Counted from the stretch's first letter, positions 7,734 to 16,329 are shown. The stretch is DNA of 33,227 bases from Desulfobacteraceae bacterium (GCA_030612685.1 JAUWNK010000009.1:1-33227); one strand, 5' to 3'. Notes: generated from the sequence alone by a model not told the origin. Program-made: numbers and translations.

Positions 7734-8711
7734 ATGGCAAAGCGTGTGATTATTGATACTGACCCCGGGGTGGATGATGCCTTGGCGCTTATTCTTGCCC
7801 TCCGTTCGCCCGAGCTTCAGGTTGAGGCCATTACCACAGTGAGCGGAAATGTCCCACTGGAGCAGGCGACAAAGAATGCCTACTTGCTCCTCGACCTTTT
7901 TGGTCCCAAGCCACCGCCGATCTTAGCCAGAGGGAGGGCGCGATCTTCAGGGAAGAGGCGTATCATGGCTCAGTCAGTCCATGGCTCGGATGGTCTGGGG
8001 GAATTGAATCGCTTTAAAAACCCGGATGGAAGCACCAGATACCTCTATCCAAAGCTGCCTCGGGATCTACCAGATGCCACAGAAGTCCTGCTGGATCTTC
8101 TAAAGCGTTACCCTGATGAACTGACTCTCATCTCCCTGGGGCCGTTAACGAACCTGGCAGAGGCCCTTCTGACAGACGCAAAGCGTGTGAAGCGTCTGCG
8201 AGAAGTCGTTATCATGGGCGGGGCGATCGGGGTCCCTGGAAATATCACCCCAGCGGCGGAGTTCAATATATTCATGGATCCATACGCCGCACAGCGTGTA
8301 TTTAAATCGGGACTTCCCATCAAACTGGTTCCCCTGGATGTGACAGAGAAAGTCTGCTTGAGACCGATGGAAATCGAAAATCTCGCTCAGGCCATGGAAG
8401 AACCATTAGGCAGTTTTCTCTGTGACGCCACATCAAAAGTCGTGGAGTACATGAGGCAGGTGCAAGGGGTGGAAGCAATCCTCCTCCATGACCCTTTAGC
8501 AGTTGGTGTAGCCATCGACCCTTACATGGTCAAGACTACTCTCCTTCATGTAGAAGTCGAGACACAGGCATGTATCACCCAGGGGATGACCATTGCCGAT
8601 CTTCGACCAATCCGGAATGATCTGGAGCAGCCACCCAACATCCAAGTGGCTCTGGAGGTGGACACTAAATTGTTTTTATCATTCTTTAAGGAGCGCTTAT
8701 GCCGAAGGTAG
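7734..8711 (+). CDS. Inosine-uridine preferring nucleoside hydrolase family
   Basis: Hydrolyses the N-glycosidic bond of ribonucleosides to base and ribose. From ATG 7734 the protein has 325 residues, normal for the family. The calcium-binding signature DTDPGVDDALAL is at residues 8-19, the IMGGAIGVPGNITPAAEFNI block is present, and LLHDPLAV near the C-terminus carries the catalytic-site histidine. An upstream in-frame TTG at 7686 would add a hydrophobic stretch (TLLFIIFV) that could act as a signal, but no ribosome site supports either start. The 3' end overlaps the ribokinase gene by 13 bases. This pair looks more GC-rich than its flanks. Confidence 0.93.
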   Translation: MAKRVIIDTDPGVDDALALILALRSPELQVEAITTVSGNVPLEQATKNAYLLLDLFGPKPPPILARGRARSSGKRRIMAQSVHGSDGLGELNRFKNPDGSTRYLYPKLPRDLPDATEVLLDLLKRYPDELTLISLGPLTNLAEALLTDAKRVKRLREVVIMGGAIGVPGNITPAAEFNIFMDPYAAQRVFKSGLPIKLVPLDVTEKVCLRPMEIENLAQAMEEPLGSFLCDATSKVVEYMRQVQGVEAILLHDPLAVGVAIDPYMVKTTLLHVEVETQACITQGMTIADLRPIRNDLEQPPNIQVALEVDTKLFLSFFKERLCRR

Positions 8712-9622
8712 TCGTGATCGGTTCGGCAAATGTTGATCTTACAGTTAGGGTAGAGCGTTTGCCTCAATTGGGGGAGACGGTATCCGGAGATGAATTCTAT
8801 ACATCCTTTGGCGGAAAGGGAGCCAATCAGGCCGTGGCTGCCTATAAAGCCGGTGCTGAAGTGAGATTCCTGGCAAAGGTGGGCCGTGATAAAAACGGAG
8901 ATGCTATCATAAAAAACCTCGAGGCCCTCGGGCTCACTTCTGAGGGGATTCTGAGAGACGAATCCCATAATTCAGGTGTTGCCCTGATCATGGTGGATCG
9001 AACGGGCAAGAATACTATTGCTGTCGCTCCGGGTAGCAACCGACATTTAACGAAAGAGGACATCCACCATGCTGAGGCGGACATTTCATGGGGCGAAGTG
9101 CTTTTAATCCAACTTGAAGTACCCCCTCTCACAGTCCGGGAGGCATTGCGGTTGGCCAGGGCCCATGGTCTTGTTACCATTTTGAACCCTGCACCGGCCT
9201 GTCCCCTACCAGAAGAGATTCTCTCTCTCGTTGATACTCTCACCCCCAATGAGGTGGAGGCCGGTACCCTCACCGGAATCGGTGTTGAGGATCTGAACGA
9301 GGCCACTTGGGCTGCCAATAAGCTTCTCGAATCCGGTGTCGGACAGGTGATTGTGACGCTTGGGGAAAGGGGGGCCTGCTGGGTTCAAAGAGATCACGTG
9401 CAAGTCTTTCATTCTTACCCTGTGGAGGCTGTGGATTCTACGGCAGCGGGAGATGCCTTCAACGGTGCTTTGGCTTTGGCCTTGGCCGAGAGACGGCCCA
9501 TGCATAAGGCCATCTGTTTTGCAAACGCCGCCGGTGCTAAGACTGTAACGCGGAAAGGGGCTCAAGACTCACTTCCCACAAGAGAAGAGATCACCTATAT
9601 TCTCATGCAGTCTCAAGGATAA
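8699..9622 (+). CDS. rbsK: Ribokinase (PfkB family)
   Basis: Phosphorylates D-ribose to ribose-5-phosphate using ATP. The 307-residue length is typical. Family features: GSANVDLTVRV at the start, the substrate motif GGKGANQAVAA (about 40-50), NPAPA, TPNEVEA, and the C-terminal signature DSTAAGDAFNGALA with its catalytic Asp in the AAGD anion hole. AAGGAG lies five bases before ATG 8699, within the end of the hydrolase gene. The overlap makes a two-gene salvage unit: the hydrolase releases ribose and this enzyme feeds it to the pentose phosphate pathway. No ribose transporter is next to it. Another PfkB sugar or nucleoside kinase activity remains possible. Confidence 0.92.
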   Translation: MPKVVVIGSANVDLTVRVERLPQLGETVSGDEFYTSFGGKGANQAVAAYKAGAEVRFLAKVGRDKNGDAIIKNLEALGLTSEGILRDESHNSGVALIMVDRTGKNTIAVAPGSNRHLTKEDIHHAEADISWGEVLLIQLEVPPLTVREALRLARAHGLVTILNPAPACPLPEEILSLVDTLTPNEVEAGTLTGIGVEDLNEATWAANKLLESGVGQVIVTLGERGACWVQRDHVQVFHSYPVEAVDSTAAGDAFNGALALALAERRPMHKAICFANAAGAKTVTRKGAQDSLPTREEITYILMQSQG

Positions 9623-9736
9623 AATCAGGCTTGGTGGCATTTCGATCTAAGCGCTGGCCATAGTTGAGGAAGAGGGCAAGAAGGATTTAGCAGCTGTCAT
9701 ACTTAATAAAAAAGATGTCCATATAACCCTGCCCCT

Positions 9737-10468
9737 TTACGATTCTGTATTTTCCTTGTAGTATTGACGATACTTAAAAACCTTTTTTATATAGTACTGC
9801 GTGGCCTTGAAAGGTGGGACACCCTGATATTTTCGGACTTCCCTGCTCCCTGCATTATAGGCTGCAAGAGCCAGCTCGACATCTCCGTTAAATTGATTCA
9901 GAAGCTTTTTAAAGTACCTGACACCGGCATTAATATTGTGCTCGGGGTTGAAGCTATCTGCTACACCCAGGGCTTCGGCAGTCTTAGGCATCAACTGCAT
10001 AAGTCCCTTTGCACCTTTTTTGGAAATCGCTTTGGGATTGTAATTGGACTCTGCTAAAATAATAGCCTTTATGAGGGCTGAATCAACCTGATAGCGATTT
10101 GAAGCTTGAAGAATAATCGGGTGTAGCAGATGTTCCCCTTTCTTGACATGGACTGATGACGAGCCACTTCCCTGGGCACTAACTGGACGCTCCTCAGGCA
10201 AAGATGAGGGAATCTTAACCCCGGTAGATTCATTTAGGATACTGCCTAAGCCGGATTCCGGTTTGGGTTGCATCTGTACAGTCTGTTCGGCCAGATCGGT
10301 ATCGGAAACGGTCACCTGTTTGGAGGATATCAATTTTTCGACCCCAGGCTCGGTTTGCCTTTGGCCCTCATAATGGCGGAGAACAGGCAGAATCATAAAC
10401 ATTGCAACGATGAATAGCCAGCAGACCGGATCCACCGAAATTGATTTTATAAATGAAGCTTCGTCCAT
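9737..10468 (-). CDS. Membrane-anchored lytic transglycosylase (SLT domain)
   Basis: Cleaves peptidoglycan glycan strands between MurNAc and GlcNAc with 1,6-anhydro product formation. The 243 residues have an N-terminal hydrophobic anchor at about 12-30 (VCWLFIVAMFMILPVL), a low-complexity periplasmic linker rich in Ser, Pro and Glu (about 31-110), and a C-terminal SLT domain. The domain shows the catalytic Glu in ILAESNYNPKAIS, then GAKGLMQLMPKTA, NPEHNINAGVRYF and LALAAYNAGSREVRKY. A GGAGGGGAGGG tract lies about 15 bases before the start, a loose ribosome site. Gene direction is away from the Mu-like element to its right. Confidence 0.92.
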   Translation of the reverse strand: MDEASFIKSISVDPVCWLFIVAMFMILPVLRHYEGQRQTEPGVEKLISSKQVTVSDTDLAEQTVQMQPKPESGLGSILNESTGVKIPSSLPEERPVSAQGSGSSSVHVKKGEHLLHPIILQASNRYQVDSALIKAIILAESNYNPKAISKKGAKGLMQLMPKTAEALGVADSFNPEHNINAGVRYFKKLLNQFNGDVELALAAYNAGSREVRKYQGVPPFKATQYYIKKVFKYRQYYKENTES

Positions 10469-10728
10469 TGTTGATCTAATCTTTCCCTCCCCTCCCGTGT
10501 GCTATGGGTACGGAAGCGACCCGCCCTTTGGAGGAGTGTTTAGGAAAAAGAATATGGATAAAGAGGGGAAATTTAGTAAGTCTTAAAAAATGATTAAATG
10601 CTTTATTTCCATCTTAATACTACGTTAAAAATGAATTGTCAAGCAAAAATCACAAGATATGGTAATTTGCCTTTCTTTTCTTCAATATGTAGTATCCTCA
10701 AAATGCTTAAAAAAGAGGTGGGTGACAG
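10469..10728. other. Intergenic region between the transglycosylase and the Mu-like element
   Basis: The bases near 10480-10540 are GC-rich and would form the 5' leader of the transglycosylase mRNA; no known riboswitch consensus was recognised. The rest is AT-rich. A plus-strand open frame (10598-10813) crosses into the element end and shows no family feature. Confidence 0.35.
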
Positions 10729-10760
10729 TGATGGGGAGATGATAAGTATTAAGGGAGGGG

Positions 10761-11018
10761 GGGTTTGTCTTATATTGTTTTCGCGGGTTTACGCGGGATT
10801 AAGTGGTAAATAGCGGTATTTATTAATAAAATAAGTTATGTTTTTGTATTTTGAGGTTTGTCCTAAATAGTAGTATTTAGACAAATTTGCTACCAGAATG
10901 ATACTTTTATGATGCTTTTTTAAAAAGTGTTCAGGAAGTGTTTAAAGGGTTGATAATAGGGGATAAATTTTAATCATGACATTTGAAAAAAGGTGAGTTT
11001 TGGACAAACCTTCTTGCA
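10761..11018. promoter_or_regulatory. Left-end transposase binding-site array
   Basis: Four copies of the end motif: inverted GGGTTTGTCT at 10761-10770, inverted GAGGTTTGTCC at 10853-10863, direct GACAAATTTGCT at 10880-10891 and direct GGACAAACCTTCTTGCA at 11002-11018. The last matches right-end copies almost base for base. By analogy with Mu attL these are inferred to be MuA sites. Confidence 0.65.
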
Positions 11019-11030
11019 ATTTACCCAGAA

Positions 11031-11143
11031 CTGAGGGAAAGTTTTAAGGGGAAACGAAAAAAACTGAGGGAAACCATTTAACAATCTGGAATGATTAAGA
11101 AAAGCAGTAAAGTAAAAAAAATAACTGAGGGAAGCTGAGGGAA
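11031..11143. repeat. Four direct CTGAGGGAA repeats
   Basis: CTGAGGGAA occurs at 11031, 11064, 11125 and 11135, all in the same orientation, between the left-end sites and the end of the repressor gene. A repeated protein-binding site (repressor, host factor or transposition enhancer) is inferred, but nothing shows which protein binds. Confidence 0.6.
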
Positions 11144-11230
11144 GTAATTACATTAGTTATAAACTATCCTTTAAAAAAGAGTCCTTCCCTTCTTAAGCTC
11201 ATAAATACTGTATTTAAAAGTGCCAGTTAT

Positions 11231-11806
11231 TTATTCAATCTGCTTATTTTCATCTAACTTCTTTTTTAATGAGCTTTTCTGTTTTATTAGTAATTCTCTA
11301 ATTTCCTCAGGCGATTTAAATTTTATGTGCTCTTGGTTCTCTAATATATTAAAAAACCATTCAAGCCTGCGTCTTAGTGAAGCTAATGAACCATCTAGTT
11401 CCGCTTTGATCTCCAATAGCCTTGCGTCTGGCTTACCGATTTCTCTAAAGGCAAAGCTATACTCCCACAACGATTCTGTCATTCTAAGGATTATTTCGCA
11501 ATACACGTCTAAGATATTGTAAAGACCTGTGTTACTTATATTTCGGGTATCTAATTCAAAATCCTCAGCCTCATCATTCGAAACCCCATCAGTTTCGCCA
11601 AGCTGTCTTTTACCTTCCAGAAGCCATTCTTCCCTAACCCCAAACTCTCGGCATATACTCTTAATGAGTTGTTTTGATGGTCTTGCAGCTCCAGTTTCAA
11701 TAGTAGAAATATGACTCCTACTAACACCGAGAGCCTTAGCGAAAATTTGCTGTGAAAGCCTCCTTTTTCGCCTAAGCTTCCTAATTCTATTGGATAATTC
11801 ACTCAT
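11231..11806 (-). CDS. XRE-family repressor of the Mu-like element
   Basis: A 191-residue regulator. Residues 5-60 form a classical helix-turn-helix (IRKLRRKRRLSQQIFAKALG, SRSHISTIETGAARPS), followed by the CREFGVREEWLLEG segment common in phage repressors. The C-terminal half is helical and charged, with no LexA/S24-type protease fold. Instead it has a long segment (about 105-165) predicted to be coiled or oligomerising. Its position, leftmost and divergent from the early genes, is that of Mu c. It probably silences the early promoter near 11854 through the dyad at 11831-11845. Confidence 0.82.
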   Translation of the reverse strand: MSELSNRIRKLRRKRRLSQQIFAKALGVSRSHISTIETGAARPSKQLIKSICREFGVREEWLLEGKRQLGETDGVSNDEAEDFELDTRNISNTGLYNILDVYCEIILRMTESLWEYSFAFREIGKPDARLLEIKAELDGSLASLRRRLEWFFNILENQEHIKFKSPEEIRELLIKQKSSLKKKLDENKQIE

Positions 11807-11830
11807 AAAACGACTATATATTTAAAAAAA

Positions 11831-11859
11831 TGCCTATTATAGACATTTCTATGTTGACA
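11831..11859 (+). promoter_or_regulatory. Early promoter and operator between repressor and Ner-type genes
   Basis: The near-perfect dyad TGCCTATTATAGACA (11831-11845; 6 of 7 pairs match) sits in the 105-base divergent gap. A consensus -35 TTGACA follows at 11854-11859, with a weak A/T-rich -10 about 17-18 bases on. It probably drives the Ner/transposase operon and is bound by the repressor, the Ner-type protein, or both. Confidence 0.55.
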
Positions 11860-11910
11860 ATACACATATTTTGTTTTAAAAAAAACAATATTTTAATAAG
11901 GAGAAAGTTT

Positions 11911-12114
11911 ATGATCTTCAAGGAAGTCAAAAAAGCCATGATAGATCAGGATTTTACAGTCACAAAACTTGCCGAAATCACAGGCTATAAACGCTGTCAC
12001 ATTTCAAATGTAATCAATGGCCACATCCCATCCCAGAGAGCCAAAAAGGTGATCGCACTAGCCCTAAGGAACGATTATGATAAACTCTGGGGCAGCCAAT
12101 CCGGCTCAGAATAG
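11911..12114 (+). CDS. Ner/Cro-like small DNA-binding protein
   Basis: A 67-residue protein that is essentially one helix-turn-helix domain: VKKAMIDQDFTVTKLAEITG, then YKRCHISNVINGHIPSQRAK. In Mu, Ner is the small early regulator that turns down the early promoter and the repressor gene; this protein has the same position and size, though its fold looks XRE/Cro-like. ATG 11911 is preferred over an upstream in-frame start at 11830 because AAGGAG lies nine bases before it and the upstream extension crosses the operator. It is followed by MuA after a 64-base gap. Confidence 0.75.
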   Translation: MIFKEVKKAMIDQDFTVTKLAEITGYKRCHISNVINGHIPSQRAKKVIALALRNDYDKLWGSQSGSE

Positions 12115-12178
12115 TGATTTAGAGATCATGATATACAATCTTTTTTCGAATAGCTATTAAAAAGTAATACAGTTTATT

Positions 12179-14173
12179 ATGCGCGCTACTAACAGATATC
12201 TTGGGATCAATAAATTCGCAGAATATGAAGGTGTTACTCCGAGAACGATAAAGAACTGGATTCAGAAAGGGAAAGTTTCTGCGGTCAAAGGCACGGGGAA
12301 AAGTAAGTATAGAAAGAATCATCCTGAAGTCAACATTTATTATAGTCAACTCAGCACTGCCGAGGAACAGGAAAAGTTCTTAAGGGATCGTGGCTTATTG
12401 CCTTCTGAGGAAAAGAAGCCCGAAAATAGTGAATTCTCAGAGCTTAAACCGTGGCGGAAGAGGGTGGTGGACAAGAGGCAAGTTATAGTTAGGGAATACC
12501 TTAACGCAACGAAAAATGCACCCAAAGGTAAATTATTAGTGGTGAAGAGGCATTTTGGAAAATCACATAACATCAATTACCGGACCCTTGATCGCTGGAC
12601 AGAGGCGTATAAAAGCGGCGGTTACTATGCTCTTGTTCCAGCCTGGAGTCCTGGCAATCAAGAAAAGCTTATTGATCAGGAAATGGCTAAGTTTATTGAA
12701 AGTAAATATCTAATTCCGTTTGGCCCCCCTGCAAAAGTAGTTTTCGAGGATTTAGTAAAGGAGTTCAGAGATAAACGTGAGAAACTCCCTGCCTATCGCA
12801 CAATAGCAGATTTCATCAATTCAAAATGGACAAAATCCCAACAGCTTCTAATCCGAAATAAGGAGGAATGGAATCGCCTCTACAGCCCCCATGTACGGCG
12901 TGATTGGTCAAAAGTAAAATTAAATGAATGTTGGATCGCTGATAGCAAACAGATTGATCTGGCTGTTCTTTTTAGAGATAAGCCTATTTTCCCCTGGTTC
13001 ACCGCTTTTTTGGATGCCCGCTCACGCAAATTCGTAGGATGGATTTTAACACCGATTCATGATTCATGGACTATTGCGCAATCTTTTGTTTATGCTGTCA
13101 GTATCCACGGAACTCCGCAGACAATCTACGTAGACCGTGGAAAGCCGTACAAAAGTTATATGATTGCGGGAGGAAAACTCAGAACAGGTAAAGTTGTTAG
13201 CCTCTTTAAGGATATAGAAGAGACGACTATTCCAGGCATTTTCCGAGATCTCGGCTGTGAAATCTTTTTTGCGAGCGCATATAACGCAAGAGAAAAAATC
13301 ATTGAGCCAAATTTTAAAATCTTTACACAGCGGCTCAGGCATTTATCCGGCTATCGTGGCCACTCTGTAAAAACACGCCCCAAAAAACTTGAGCAAGAGA
13401 TCAAATCCGGGAAACTCCTTTCCCTTGAGGAACTTGAAAATGAGATTAACAGAGTCATTAAGGAAAGAAACGCCCGGCCACATTCAACTACCGGCAAATC
13501 GCCTGATTCCTTTTATGAAAACTACATCCCCATAATTCCCTCCCAGGACATCTTGGCATATCTCCTTATGGACCAGAATTATGCTCTAGTAAAAGACTCA
13601 ACGGTCAGCATAAAAGGCTTGATATATCGTGGTGAGGAGCTTTGGAAGCTTGCAGGTGAAAGGGTAGAAGTAAGGCGAGCCCCAAAAGATATACGAAGAG
13701 CGGCCATCATTTATAATGGTAAGCTTTTTGAATTTGCTTCTTTAGAAACTCCCTCTCATTATAGGGACGGCATTACCCTGGAATCAGTCAAGACCGCAAC
13801 GCGCATACGAAAAAGAATCACCAAATGGCGTAAGGCTGTTATTGAACATGAAGGCGTAATTGATGATCCTCTGAAATTTGCTGTGGAATTGGATGAAAAA
13901 GAAAAATTAAGAGCTCGCGATATAAGGCCAGTTGATAGCAAAGTACGAAGCCTCCATAAACGGGAAAGGCTTGCTAAAGATGTATTAGAAGGGCTGCAAA
14001 ATCAGGAGATTAAGGAAGACCAGGAGCAGGTGGCAGCCGTCGCTAACAAGCCGTCGATGTGGGATAGATACATGTCGGCCCTGGCCAAAAAACGTACCAA
14101 GGAAGAGACCCCAAAACCACGACTACGGCTCATTCCAAGGGAGCGATTAACAATGTATGACGACGAAGATTAG
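12179..14173 (+). CDS. MuA-type DDE transposase
   Basis: Catalyses the strand transfer that moves the element. Its 664 residues closely match phage Mu transposase. The N-terminal part starts with a winged-helix DNA-binding module (YLGINKFAEYEGVTPRTIKN, about 7-26). The RNase H-like core has WIADSKQID (Asp255), IYVDRGKPYKS (Asp319) and KIIEPNFKIF (Glu376), consistent with the DDE triad, and NARPHSTTGKSPDSFY follows. A beta-barrel and a Lys/Arg-rich C-terminal region (about 540-664) match the non-specific DNA and MuB-interaction domains. No ribosome site is evident at ATG 12179; translation may be coupled or weak. The MuB start is ten bases after its stop. Confidence 0.93.
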   Translation: MRATNRYLGINKFAEYEGVTPRTIKNWIQKGKVSAVKGTGKSKYRKNHPEVNIYYSQLSTAEEQEKFLRDRGLLPSEEKKPENSEFSELKPWRKRVVDKRQVIVREYLNATKNAPKGKLLVVKRHFGKSHNINYRTLDRWTEAYKSGGYYALVPAWSPGNQEKLIDQEMAKFIESKYLIPFGPPAKVVFEDLVKEFRDKREKLPAYRTIADFINSKWTKSQQLLIRNKEEWNRLYSPHVRRDWSKVKLNECWIADSKQIDLAVLFRDKPIFPWFTAFLDARSRKFVGWILTPIHDSWTIAQSFVYAVSIHGTPQTIYVDRGKPYKSYMIAGGKLRTGKVVSLFKDIEETTIPGIFRDLGCEIFFASAYNAREKIIEPNFKIFTQRLRHLSGYRGHSVKTRPKKLEQEIKSGKLLSLEELENEINRVIKERNARPHSTTGKSPDSFYENYIPIIPSQDILAYLLMDQNYALVKDSTVSIKGLIYRGEELWKLAGERVEVRRAPKDIRRAAIIYNGKLFEFASLETPSHYRDGITLESVKTATRIRKRITKWRKAVIEHEGVIDDPLKFAVELDEKEKLRARDIRPVDSKVRSLHKRERLAKDVLEGLQNQEIKEDQEQVAAVANKPSMWDRYMSALAKKRTKEETPKPRLRLIPRERLTMYDDED

Positions 14174-14183
14174 AGGAGGACCA

Positions 14184-15161
14184 ATGAGCGAACCCTCACG
14201 ATTGTTTACGACAAGCTTGGAAATGAAAAAACCTTCAGAAGTTGACGAGCTGATTTATGATGAAGAGCTTCATAAACGCTTTGTCATGTGGAAGGAGAAA
14301 AGCGGAATCTCGCTTCGCAAGCTCGCGCCCATGCTAAATAGGAGCTACACTATAATAGGCCAATATCTCAATTTCAGGTATGAAGGCGATCTCAGGTTAA
14401 TTGAGAAGGATATTAGCAAACTCCTGGATCGTAAGGAAGGGCATGGTTTAAAATCGAAAGATCAAGAATTTTGTTGGATCTCGGCTTCGGAGGTGATCTG
14501 GGAAGTTTTTCAGAGTTGTGACGAAGATGGAGAGATGGGAGCCCAAATTAGCCCCTCCGGGACTTCAAAAACCGAAACCGCTATCGAATACCAACGGAGG
14601 AATCCATCTACCATTCTACTGACCGCAAGCCCGACGCGTCGGTCGTTTTCTGCAATCCTTCGCGCGCTGGCAAATGATTTAGGGGCTTCGAGCTCAAATA
14701 TAGCGCTCGACGATATCATGTGGCATGTAACCTATAAACTGAGAGGTTCAAAGCGGCTTGTTATCGTCGACGAGGCTCAGTTTATGAAATGGGAGACCTT
14801 TGAGGTGCTCCGAACCATCTACGATGCGACCGGCGTGGGTTTTACCTATTTAGGAACGCCTCGGCTCTATTCGCAAATGCGCGGCGATACTCGGTACGAT
14901 TGGGATCAAATTTTGAGCCGCATTACAATCAGAAGGAGCGTGAGCGAGATAAACTATCAGGATGTTAAGATCGTTACCAACTCGATCTGTCCTGGCCTAC
15001 CAAAAGGCTGCATTGATTTTCTTTATCAGGTCGCCCAGGAGCCGGGAAAGCTAAGGGTCATGATTGGTTTATTAAAAAAGGCTGTCGAGTTTCATGAAAT
15101 TGATGGGAGTGAGATCACGTTTAAGTTACTTGAAGGACTCAAACGGATGAGGGATTTTTAA
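14184..15161 (+). CDS. MuB-type transposition target ATPase
   Basis: An AAA+ ATPase that in Mu selects target DNA, activates MuA and confers target immunity. It has 325 residues. The N-terminal helix-turn-helix (MWKEKSGISLRKLAPMLNRS) corresponds to the MuB DNA-binding domain. The ATPase core has Walker A SPSGTSKTETA, Walker B LVIVDEAQFM and a sensor-like TYLGTPRLY. The first Walker A glycine is replaced by serine, while the GxxKT core is kept. ATG 14184 has GAGGAGG five bases upstream; an earlier in-frame ATG at 14157 lies within the transposase gene and is not supported. It continues the transposase operon. Confidence 0.88.
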   Translation: MSEPSRLFTTSLEMKKPSEVDELIYDEELHKRFVMWKEKSGISLRKLAPMLNRSYTIIGQYLNFRYEGDLRLIEKDISKLLDRKEGHGLKSKDQEFCWISASEVIWEVFQSCDEDGEMGAQISPSGTSKTETAIEYQRRNPSTILLTASPTRRSFSAILRALANDLGASSSNIALDDIMWHVTYKLRGSKRLVIVDEAQFMKWETFEVLRTIYDATGVGFTYLGTPRLYSQMRGDTRYDWDQILSRITIRRSVSEINYQDVKIVTNSICPGLPKGCIDFLYQVAQEPGKLRVMIGLLKKAVEFHEIDGSEITFKLLEGLKRMRDF

Positions 15162-15185
15162 CAGTTAGAAAGGGGTAATTAGAAG

Positions 15186-15518
15186 ATGAACATTGAAAAC
15201 ACAAGGCTATCTCCTGAAGCGCAGGCTGTCTGGGAGCGGCTTGATGAAGAGACGAAAAGGAATATTCAGAAGACTAATCCTTTTAAAATAAACAGAAATC
15301 AGGCCATTCGGGAGTTAATAAAAGGCAAAGGCTTGAGGGTGGAAATTGTAGAAGAGCTCAGTGGCCTGTATAGGAGTTCGATATATCGAATCTTAGCGCA
15401 TGGAGACTATCTGCCAGATTACGCCAGAGGAGATGTGAAGGATTTAGTGAGATCCTTTCAGGCATTCATTAACTCACTCGCGGTGATCTTAGCCGATAGA
15501 TATCGAAAAGGGAGCTAG
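15186..15518 (+). CDS. Helix-turn-helix protein of the Mu-like element
   Basis: A 110-residue protein of unidentified family. The middle, RVEIVEELSGLYRSSIYRIL (about 58-77), looks like a helix-turn-helix, suggesting DNA binding. The rest is helical and charged, ending in a hydrophobic helix (FQAFINSLAVILADRY). GAAAGGGG lies about 10-16 bases upstream of ATG 15186. It lies between MuB and GemA, a slot where Mu-like phages carry small semi-essential early genes. Confidence 0.7.
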   Translation: MNIENTRLSPEAQAVWERLDEETKRNIQKTNPFKINRNQAIRELIKGKGLRVEIVEELSGLYRSSIYRILAHGDYLPDYARGDVKDLVRSFQAFINSLAVILADRYRKGS

Positions 15519-15545
15519 AAAAGTCAACCCCAAAGAGGGATTGCC

Positions 15546-15989
15546 ATGATTACCGAAAAACAGCTTAAAGCGATATGGACCGTAGGCCGACAACTGGGCA
15601 TGGACAGTGACCGGCTCCATGAGTTTGTCTTTGGAATCACCGGCAAGAAATCAATAAAAGCCCTATCTGTTTCGGAGGCAGCGGAGGTAATTGATAGCCT
15701 GATCGAGGCCGGGGCAAGGATAAAGAAAAAGAGAAAGCCCCGGAGGGACTTGCCGCCCAATGTGGTTGAATTGGTTACCTGTGATCAGGTGCAGTTTATC
15801 AAATACCTGGAAAAACAATTAGGCTGGCAGGACAACCCGGAGCGTCTCAAGGGTTTTCTCAGGAGAATCATAAAAAGGGAGGGGATAAGAACCAAACAAG
15901 AAGGAATCAAGGTTATTCAGGGATTAAAGAGTATGGCAGATCGAAAACCTAAACAAAGGAAGGAGGTGAATAGTATTGAAGGTCTATAG
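15546..15989 (+). CDS. GemA/gp16 family regulatory protein
   Basis: Matches the Mu gp16 (GemA, DUF1018) family, reported to modulate host gene expression and DNA topology. The 147 residues have two related halves. The first is ITEKQLKAIWTVGRQLGMDS followed by FGITGKKSIKALSVSEAAEV; the second is QVQFIKYLEKQLGWQDNPER followed by FLRRIIKREGIRTKQEGIKV. The layout matches the family closely. The last 20 residues overlap a 49-base sequence that recurs exactly at 16281-16329. Ribosome site AGAGGGA about seven bases upstream. Confidence 0.85.
   Translation: MITEKQLKAIWTVGRQLGMDSDRLHEFVFGITGKKSIKALSVSEAAEVIDSLIEAGARIKKKRKPRRDLPPNVVELVTCDQVQFIKYLEKQLGWQDNPERLKGFLRRIIKREGIRTKQEGIKVIQGLKSMADRKPKQRKEVNSIEGL
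15921..15969 (+). repeat. 49-bp exact direct repeat, copy 1
   Basis: GGATTAAAGAGTATGGCAGA through AAGGAGGTGA, identical to 16281-16329 (offset 360). This copy is inside the 3' end of the GemA gene and is probably the original. Confidence 0.9.
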
Positions 15990-16053
15990 ATCATAACCTT
16001 ATGGACTTAATAATTTAGCCGGTGCGAAGGCCAAATTTACAAAGGAGGGAATA

Positions 16054-16245
16054 ATGAAGAGACCCGCGGAATTTACAGAAAAAGAGCTGAAAAAGGTTGG
16101 AGTTACCATAACAGATATCAGGAGAACTATGCTCAGATGCGATAAGTGCGGCCAATACTGGTCACCAAATATACAACCAGGCGGAAGATTACCAAGGGGA
16201 TACTGGAAATGTCCCAACGGTTGCAATGTATCAAATGACGAATAG
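16054..16245 (+). CDS. Small zinc-ribbon protein
   Basis: A 63-residue protein with a four-cysteine zinc-ribbon pattern: CDKCGQYW and CPNGC, separated by about 24 residues. The N-terminal half is a helical TEKELKKVGVTITDI segment. AAAGGAGGG sits just before ATG 16054. It is bracketed by the 49-bp repeat, so it may have arrived with the duplication. Function unknown; nucleic-acid binding is a guess from the ribbon. Confidence 0.72.
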   Translation: MKRPAEFTEKELKKVGVTITDIRRTMLRCDKCGQYWSPNIQPGGRLPRGYWKCPNGCNVSNDE

Positions 16246-16280
16246 TTCATAAAATAGAAACTAATAGCTCTTAACAGGGC

Positions 16281-16329
16281 GGATTAAAGAGTATGGCAGA
16301 TCGAAAACCTAAACAAAGGAAGGAGGTGA
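16281..16329 (+). repeat. 49-bp exact direct repeat, copy 2
   Basis: Identical to 15921-15969. The unit includes the strong ribosome site GGAAGGAGGTGA, which here stands before a short frame (TTG 16336) running into the RadC gene. The duplication could be the scar of a cassette insertion or unequal recombination. Confidence 0.9.

Noticed and set aside
10480-10545. Possible riboswitch in the leader of the lytic transglycosylase
   Set aside because: GC-rich and weakly foldable, but it lacks the conserved cores of c-di-GMP, c-di-AMP or cobalamin riboswitches that I could check by eye.
10598-10813. 71-codon plus-strand frame across the left end of the Mu-like element
   Set aside because: It spans the proposed element boundary and a transposase site, and has no family features.
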